A stretch of 64,000 bases of DNA. Origin: Ypsolopha sequella (taxonomy: Eukaryota > Arthropoda > Insecta > Lepidoptera > Ypsolophidae). The notes beneath the pieces were generated by a model. It made no database searches, was not told where the DNA came from, and saw nothing but the letters and a program-made list of their open reading frames with translations. Of the stretch, positions 57,541 through 64,000 are shown piece after piece. The stretch is from contig CAKOHE010000042.1 of the NCBI GenBank assembly GCA_934047225.1, positions 468,891-532,890 of the forward strand, read 5' to 3'. The position numbers and the translations under genes are program-made. How positions within the stretch are numbered: position 1 is the stretch's first letter; each line of letters begins with the position of its first letter.

Positions 57541-58384
57541 TAAAAAACAAAAGATAATCAAATTGTTTCCTTTTTTAATCTAATAAATATTCCAGCTTTA
57601 ACAGCCAGTATTTACTTTTTTTGATTCTGAAGCGGCAGGCAAACATAGGTACCTAATTTTGATGAGAATCAAAAACATCACAAACCAGAGGATCCAGGTC
57701 AAACGTGTAATATACAATTATAAGTCCTAAAAATATTGATAGATTTGATAGGACTAGAGAAATACAAATACAGTACGGGCGAAGCCGTGGTCAAAGTATT
57801 TAAAGCAAAATCTATTGATTAAAATTACAGTTGCCACAAAATAAGAGGCCCGTTTTGACAGATAAGAACGACCATAGAATATTACTTTACATGTAATAAA
57901 TGAAACGGTTAACAAATAATTATTAACTTATTGGGTTTAAAGAAAATAAATAAACGTTTTTTAATTATCACGGAACATATTTCAAGTACTATTTTCACGC
58001 ATATTCCAAAATAAAATGCAATTTTGAATTACTACACAATGTCTCAAAAACAGTTACATTCTCAGTCAATTTTTTCTTAATAATAGTGTTGTAACCAGAT
58101 AATCGCCTAATTTCACGGACTCAATTCGATTCCACGTGAAAATAATTAACTTGTTTTAATATTGATAAAATAATTGTAATGATCTGTAATTAGCTTTTGT
58201 GAGACCAGTAAACAAAAAACCAAGTTTAAATTTCCTTTTTTTTTTTTGCAAATATATACTTTTTAGATTTGAACATTTGCATGTATTTGTAACGGTGTCG
58301 CGTATACCGAAAAATATAATATAATAATTGTGCTAAATAATGTTACATACCACTTAGCTTTTAAACTTATAGTTTACAAAAACA

Positions 58385-58416
<32 letters not shown>

Positions 58417-59149
58417 AAAAACATGCATTTATTGCTTAAAGTCCCATTTTTTTTTATTAATGAATTGGTTTACAGGCAGTTTTCCATAAATCATCCTATC
58501 AATAGACAGATTGGCTGGTAAGAAATATGGCAGTATTTTTTTTTATAAGGCATAGAGCAATTTTTTCATCTTGAAGCCTACATATTTTTCTTACTGGCCA
58601 GTATTTTATATCTATCAACGCTCAGACCTCTATCTAATTTGAGGTCAGTAAAGTACAACATTACAAAATATTACTGGCACGTAAGAATTTCCATTTCAGA
58701 TTCTTTTCGTAGAGAAAAAAATAATAAATTAAAAGCTGGTTTTAGCACCCGAAATATCTTTCTATCACCATATTGGAAGTCGTTGTGCTCCCGTTTGTTT
58801 TAGTGTTTTTTTCTTGTGACTTTAGGTTTTACTTTTGAACTGTTTATATTTTCTTTCACGTTGACTTCGGCAATTATGTTTATTCTAGAAATTAAAACCA
58901 ATAAACTTGAAAATATTTCAAACGATAACAAACTCATAATATTTTGAATCGATTTCTCGTGAGAATCGGTTGACATAGTTACCGATTTGCATGGTTCACA
59001 TCCATAGATACGTTGCGATGACATATGTCAAAACGGACCTATTACATTGTGACTACTTTAGTCTTGATTTTTTACCCGATCGCGTAGACTTACCGACAAA
59101 GCGCTTCTAGTCCATAAGCAATAAACAGCATTATCCAGCTAGTGCTTAA
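57541..59149. other. Non-coding
   Basis: (AT)n at 58386-58410. A 74-codon minus-strand frame (58800-59024) starts MSSQRIYGCEPCKSV and has a hydrophobic middle, but no homology I recognise. No repeats shared with the rest of the window. Confidence 0.4.
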
Positions 59150-59600
59150 GACGAGGCCTTCCATAGACGCACAGCCGCTTTGCAATTATAACCAATAGAC
59201 TAACTTTCATAAAGTTGAAAATCGCGTGCGCCAAAATGCGCGCGAAACGATTTAGAACGAGTCTAATTTTAAGATTAAAATCGACTAAAATTACAATATT
59301 GCATTTAAGTCATTTTTGAACTTGCAATGGTTAATAAACAAGATTTTCGTATTTATAGTAAAATATGACACAAAAATCAAACGGATTAAACACAAAACCA
59401 AAAAAACACTCAAAAAGAGACTATTTTCAAAAACAAAATCTATCGGGCGAAAGTTTTCCAATTAGGTAACGCTACATACAAAGGCAAGATAAAGGTGTGA
59501 AAAAACCATAAACATATAATAACGTTTCATATTCATTGCGTCTGTGGTAGATTCATTCAGTACAATCATTCAAAAACTGTTGAAAAAGGAAGGCCTCCTC
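59150..59600. mobile_element. TTAA-MITE family 4 (451 bp)
   Basis: TTAA at 59146-59149 and 59601-59604. Ends GACGAGGCCTTCC and, inwards from the right, GAGGAGGCCTTCC. No coding capacity. Purine-rich ends (GA) differ from piggyBac and recall Kolobok-type elements, which also use TTAA. Confidence 0.72.
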
Positions 59601-59633
59601 TTAAGGCTATTCCTTTACTTGCCGTCCTCCGTT

Positions 59634-60024
59634 ATTTATTTATTTTATTTATTTATTTATTTATTTATTTACTTTAATTAAAACGGACAAACCAACTACA
59701 ATAATTCAAGATAGTAACACAAACATAAAATGTTTGTTATGTCCTTTGAAGGAAATATGGGGTTCTTACCAGGAAAATATACAATAAAGGTGTACTTATG
59801 TTGAGAATATATCACCCATAAAAAGATAGCGAATATAAGGATAACCCTCTCTCCACCAACAATTGTCATTTTTAGGGCTCCGTAGTCAACAAGAAACCCT
59901 TATAGTTTCACCATGTTCGTTCGTTGTCTGTCCGTCTGTCTATCCGTGGCTTAGCTCAGAGACTCTTAGTACTTCACGCCAACAAAATGGTAAAACAAAA
60001 TCTTGAAAAAAAATTGTTTTAGTG
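59634..60024. mobile_element. (TTTA)n and start of a dispersed repeat
   Basis: (TTTA)n at 59634-59670. From about 59874: AGGGCTCCGTAGTCAACAAG, AACCCTTATAGTTTC, CGTTGTCTGTCCGTCTGTC, a lepidopteran repeat form I recognise, which leads into the 37-bp array and resumes at 60805 with CTCGTCTATCCCATGGTGTG. Confidence 0.6.
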
Positions 60025-60800
60025 TACCCTTCTTACACCTAAGTAGCGATATTTTAGTGTACCCTTCTTACACGTAAAGTAGCGATATTTTAGTGTACCC
60101 TTCTTACACGTAAAGTAGCGATATTTTAGTGTACCCTTCTTACACCTAAGTAGCGATATTTTAGTGTACCCTTCTTACACGTAAAGTAGCGATATTTTAG
60201 TGTACCCTACTTACACGTAAAGTAGCGATATTTTAGTGTACCCTTCTTACACCTAAGTAGCGATATTTTAGTGTACCCTTCTTACACCTAAGTAGCGATA
60301 TTTTAGTGTACCCTACTTACACGTAAAGTAGCGATATTTTAGTGTACCCTACTTACACGTAAAGTAGCGATATTTTAGTGTACCCTTCTTACACGTAAAG
60401 TAGCGATATTTTAGTGTACCCTTCTTACACGTAAAGTAGCGATATTTTAGTGTACCCTTCTTACACGTAAAGTAGCGATATTTTTTAGTGTTCTCCGGTA
60501 TGGGTTCGGGCGGCTGATTGGATTTTACCTTGTATAATATATATTTTACCTATCATTTTAATCGTAAATATATTGCTACATAAATTAAATAAACCTTTAA
60601 TTTAGTTCATGTACATTTATTATTTTATTACATATATTTTCTTTATTAGATTAAATTTGACGTGTAAAAAGTGTATTTATCTATACCGGCTTTGCAAAAT
60701 AAACTATTTGAATTTGAATTTGAATTTGAATGTACCCTTCTTACACGTAAAGTAGCGATATTTTTAGTGTACCCTTCTTACACGTAAAGTAGCGATATTT
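60025..60800 (+). repeat. 37-bp minisatellite, interrupted
   Basis: About 12 units of TTTTAGTGTACCCTTCTTAC + ACGTAAAGTAGCGATA at 60037-60487 and two more at 60732-60800. Two length forms alternate: ACGTAAAGTAGCG (37 bp) and ACCTAAGTAGCG (36 bp), plus CTTC/CTAC variants. It grew from a unit of the surrounding dispersed repeat. Confidence 0.9.
60489..60731 (+). mobile_element. Non-LTR 3' end inserted in the 37-bp array
   Basis: Between array units; ends CAAAATAAACTATTTGAATT + (TGAATT) repeats, the TTTGAA-type tail of jockey/R1-like retroelements. Array units resume directly after the tail. Confidence 0.75.
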
Positions 60801-60805
60801 TTTTT

Positions 60806-61417
60806 TCTCGTCTATCCCATGGTGTGGGGTATCGTTGGATAGATCTTTCAAAAATATTGTAAGTATGTGACTTTGATACGATACGTAGCCTCTGTTTATC
60901 TGACTCAGGTGTTGTTTATCAAGATAAACGGATCTCGTGAGTCTGTTAACAATATTGATACACTGAAGGTTATCATACTCATTTCATAATCCGAATTCCA
61001 TTTATGTAAATAGAACCTTCAATAGCTACCTGCCTTTCTAATAGCGAGTTTACCAGACCGTTAAACGATTTCTGATTTCCAGTAACTCATTACTAGCTTA
61101 GCAAAGAACTCGATTCGGCTACACACATCCCTAAAGTTTCCAATCGTATTAGCAGGGGTGGCTCACCCTCTTCGTAGAGGGTGGAAATATTCACACATTT
61201 ATACTTGCACCACTACATACGCAGTTGCGCAAATCTACATTTTCATGGTACGAGTCATTTATAGCACCGTGCAAACATGTGCTTTATTAGCGAAATATAG
61301 AGGTTCAATTCCCTAATTCCAGGGGTTACATATTTGATGAATTTTATACGGGAAGGATAAAGGGTTATTTTTGTGCAGCTGACAGAGGCACATAATATTC
61401 AGACATACAGTTGTGAG
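60806..61417. other. Dispersed-repeat continuation, then non-coding
   Basis: 60806-60860 continues the repeat started at 59874. Nothing recognised after that. Confidence 0.4.
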
Positions 61418-62032
61418 TACAGTGCGACAAGGGATTTTTGGCGCGTGGCTCGGTTGCGGCCAAAATCAGAACTAATGCCGCTGTCCTTTAAAACTTAAGG
61501 CGATTACCGTCGCCAAATTAGCAGCTCGATGTTTGTCTGTACGAATATCAACGGAAATTACATTGAAATAACGTTCATATCAGTGCACAATGCGTGGTGG
61601 CTGTTACGACGCTCGCTGCGTCCTTGATAGGGCAAAATAGGAGAAAATAATACTTTTCACATGGACGTGATTGTTCGATTGAATAATTCTATGTTATATT
61701 TATAGCTATCAAGTTTATCTATTTATCAAAGCATACATGAATTAAATCGCCTAAGCCGCTTAGGAGCAGTAGGGAATTCAAGCCAAAAAAACACCATTTA
61801 GTTAAAACAATTTTTCATGTAGAAGTTTTGGTGGTACGAAAAAGAAAAATGTTGCATATGTTATCCTAGAGTTGATAATCCATAATACATTTTTTCAATA
61901 TTTTTGGTTTGGCCATAAAAGAGGAGTAGGCTTTAGAAAGTACCCATTTGGCGATATTAAGGGCCTTAACCCTTGTTTCACAGCTGCGCCCCCCTGTCAT
62001 CTACGCACCAAAAGAACCTTGTCGCACTATAC
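61418..62032. mobile_element. MITE with GTGCGACAAGG ends, host of TTAA copy C
   Basis: Left GTACAGTGCGACAAGGGATT + TTTGGCGCGTGG; right, inwards, GTATAGTGCGACAAGGTTCT + TTTGGTGCGTAG. Without the nested element it is about 145 bp. Confidence 0.75.
61499..61965 (+). mobile_element. TTAA-MITE family 1, copy C (467 bp)
   Basis: TTAA at 61495-61498 and 61966-61969. Ends GGCGATTACCGTCGCCAAAT and GGCCCTTAATATCGCCAAAT (inwards). Same orientation as copies A and B. More diverged than B is from A. Confidence 0.9.
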
Positions 62033-62594
62033 ACCCGCAACAGAAATAGAGCAAGTATGATATATAGTAAAGTACATTAATACACTGACATGGTCAGAAG
62101 ATGTGAACATCCGTGGTGATTCATCAGCAGAGTCAGGGAAATTTTAATGTTCATTCGTTTGCAAGATGCATCATGCAAACAAGCGAAAAAGCAAAGTTTT
62201 TGTCGTCAAAACCAAAGATATAAGAGTTCCGTATTGAATATCTACCGTTAAAACATGAACTTATTCCATTTGCAGTTATGAAGAACTAAGTTAACTTGAC
62301 ACTTACGATCTATTCAATTCTATGTATCTAAAGGGTCTAATTAAGTTGGTAGTTTATAACTTCTCAAATAATTTAATATATGGGTAGTTTTTTTTATGCG
62401 TGTGTTATAATTATAATATAAAATATCTACCTGTGAACGAAATTTCAAGTTTCTCAGACAACTAAAAGTACCCTATTTTCATGGTGAATAAATTTGTATA
62501 GAATTGGTTATGTAAAGGGCAATAACTTTTTTGGGTTCCGTAGTACCTAAAAAAAGGTACAAAAGGAACCTTTATGGTGATACGAGTCACTCGT
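62033..62594. other. Non-coding
   Basis: 62530-62595 (GGGTTCCGTAGTACCTAA, AAAGGAACCTTTATGGTG) is a fragment of a dispersed repeat. No gene. Confidence 0.4.
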
Positions 62595-63270
62595 AAACAT
62601 TCTGAGCTACTCCAGATCATCGTTGGACCTGCTCCGAAGCCAGGAGGTATTTCATCCCCTGGCACACAGCATTGAGCGATGCGTGCATGACATCCGGCGG
62701 GAGGGCCGTGACGTGAGACTGTTCTGGCTGAGGGCACACGTTGGCACGCCTGGAAACGAACGCGCGGACGAGCTGGCTAAAGACGCTGCCCTCCACAAAA
62801 AGTCCTCGGCCGATTATGATGCCATCCCCACCTCCTATATCAAAAGGACCATACGGGAGGGAACTGTCCTGAAGTGGCAGTGCAGGTACGACTCCACAAG
62901 TACGGGGGGAGTTACAAAGGCCTTCCTACCAGATGTGGCTCTAGCACATAGCATCATAAGGAAGGTCAAGTTAACTCCCCCGATCGTACAAGCCCTCACA
63001 GGGTATGGAGGTTTTGCGTCGTACCTGCACAGATTCAAACTGAAGGACAGTCCTGCTTGCGTATGTGATCCTGAGGTGGAGGAAACGATATGGCACATAA
63101 TTTTTGATTGTCCGAGGTTCGGTTTGTGGAGGGCTAACCTAAAGATGGTAATTGACACTACATTTAAGAAAGAAAAGCTGCCGGAGATAATAGCAGATGG
63201 AGAGCAGAGGGATGCTCTCCTTAAATACTTAGACGCGGTAGTAAGATGTGCGTCCAAAAGAAATAAATAG
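62595..63270 (+). CDS. R1/I-type retrotransposon C-terminus: RNase H and zinc knuckle (5'-truncated)
   Basis: The open frame enters around 62600 as SYSRSSLDLLRSQ and is intact to TAG 63268. From TTG 62623 as residue 1: RNase H motif RLFWLRAHVGTPGNERADEL (His39, Asn45, Asp49), then the C-terminal CCHC knuckle Cys146-x-Cys148-x9-His158-x4-Cys163 (CVCDPEVEETIWHIIFDC). This is the 3' quarter of ORF2 of an R1/I-group non-LTR element. RT and endonuclease are missing, as in typical 5'-truncated insertions. Confidence 0.9.
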
Positions 63271-63619
63271 GATTTAAGATTTTATATATTAGTATTAATG
63301 AAAATTGTTTTAATTATTGTTATTTGAAATTGTAATACGAATTGAATTTATTGAATTTATATATTTTAATGTCTTAATTGAATTGAAATTATTAGATTAT
63401 TTTGTATTATTTAATTGATTTAATGTTAAAATTAGAAAACTGTTATGTAGATAAGCAAAATAGTCTCGGGGGGCTCCTCAGTCCATGTTAATATAAGTAG
63501 CGTCATATGAATATGAATATGAATATATGTGTAAAGTTAACAAATAAAACTATGTAAAAAAATAAGATAACAAAAAAAATATATATGAACATAAAAAAAA
63601 TATATATATATATATATAC
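63271..63619 (+). mobile_element. 3' UTR of the R1/I-type element and AT-rich tail
   Basis: Includes TCTCGGGGGGCTCCTCAGTC, ATATGAATATGAATATG, and AATAAA at 63542, then A-rich and (TA)n sequence at 63598-63618 where the next element inserted. Confidence 0.6.
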
Positions 63620-64000
63620 AGTAGTGGTCACATAATTACAGACACTTAAATCATATTAAAATAACTAAGCTATTCCTCTCTATATTTTTTATCAGACTAC
63701 CATTGGAACTTGCTACACAATTTAAATATATTTGTGTAGGTATTGTGTAGTGTTAAAACGAAATATTATCAACAACATTCGTCTGTTCCTAATTTTTTAT
63801 TCGGTTTATCCTAATTGCAAGCAGTATAAACTTAACAGAGATATGGCCATATAATTAAAGACACTCCATTTGCTTAGAAGAAATAAAAAAAATATTGTTG
63901 TTATTTAAAATTATCTTTATTACAAAAAATTCCCAACAAATTTATAAAACATTCCAGTACGTATCAATATTTGGTCGCATGTCCTTTGGCAGAAATTACA
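63620..64000 (-). mobile_element. Tc1-like transposon, 3' end, runs off the window
   Basis: Starts at a TA-rich site with ACAGTAGTGGTCACATAATT + ACAGACAC, a Tc1-type terminus; ATGGCCATATAATTAAAGAC at 63843 is a second, subterminal copy of the motif. On the minus strand the last residues of a transposase are visible (63964-64000): VISAKGHATKY then stop, a typical Tc1-family C-terminus. The body lies beyond the window. Confidence 0.8.

Noticed and set aside
58800..59024. Small membrane protein gene
   Set aside because: A hydrophobic stretch alone, without signal peptide, homology or transcript signals, is not enough.

Overview
This is eukaryotic, AT-rich, intron-containing DNA of an insect and almost certainly a moth or butterfly. 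The grounds are a genome packed with TIR/MITE elements, non-LTR retrotransposon tails (R1-type, RTE-like, R2-like), mariner, Tc1, hAT and P-type transposons, and a dispersed repeat beginning GTGCGAGTCGGACTCGCGC and ending TACGGAACCCTAA that I know from lepidopteran genomes. The species cannot be told from the sequence. No bacterial-style operons, rRNA, functional tRNA or CRISPR array is present.

Layout. (1) 1-3 kb: foldback elements, then one well-formed exon on the minus strand (2523-2692) of TRMT61A, the catalytic subunit of the tRNA m1A58 methyltransferase; it is the only clear fragment of a cellular gene. (2) 3.1-4.4 kb: a mariner with nearly identical 31-bp ITRs and a broken DD34D transposase. 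(3) 4.7-26.4 kb: gene-poor DNA with tandem repeats (121 bp x3; a 690-bp pentanucleotide array), SINEs, a hAT derivative with 8-bp target duplication, TTAA-flanked MITEs, a 1-kb element with 340-bp TIRs and a perfect 71-bp-arm hairpin. (4) 26.8-42.4 kb: one long broken gene for a P-element/THAP9-like transposase. It has a THAP zinc finger, four phase-1 linker exons (two of them tandem duplicates), an RNase H-like core and a C-terminal exon. Between its linker exons and its core lies the most striking object in the window: 117 copies of an 81-bp unit (29.8-39.25 kb) with no indels and one A/C dimorphic site, including an exact 20-unit block duplication. (5) 42.4-53 kb: nested palindromic and TIR elements, one with six inverted-half copies of a CTCGAGCGCGTCAGATT-type motif, and a possible promoter/first exon on the minus strand near 45.1 kb. 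(6) 53.3-55.4 kb: a long intact ORF for a reverse transcriptase with a C-terminal restriction-like endonuclease, 5'-truncated. (7) 55.7-57.5 kb: a second mariner, split by a TTAA element and carrying a 75-bp tandem expansion over its first catalytic Asp. (8) 57.5-64 kb: more TTAA elements, a 37-bp minisatellite interrupted by a retroelement tail, the 3' end of an R1/I-type element with RNase H, and the end of a Tc1-like transposon running off the window.

Functionally this reads as a transposon graveyard with layered insertions. TTAA-flanked MITEs recur (six complete elements in four families), and in several places pre-insertion states can be read from paralogous copies or from interrupted reading frames. 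All functional statements are from motif recognition by eye; no database search was run.
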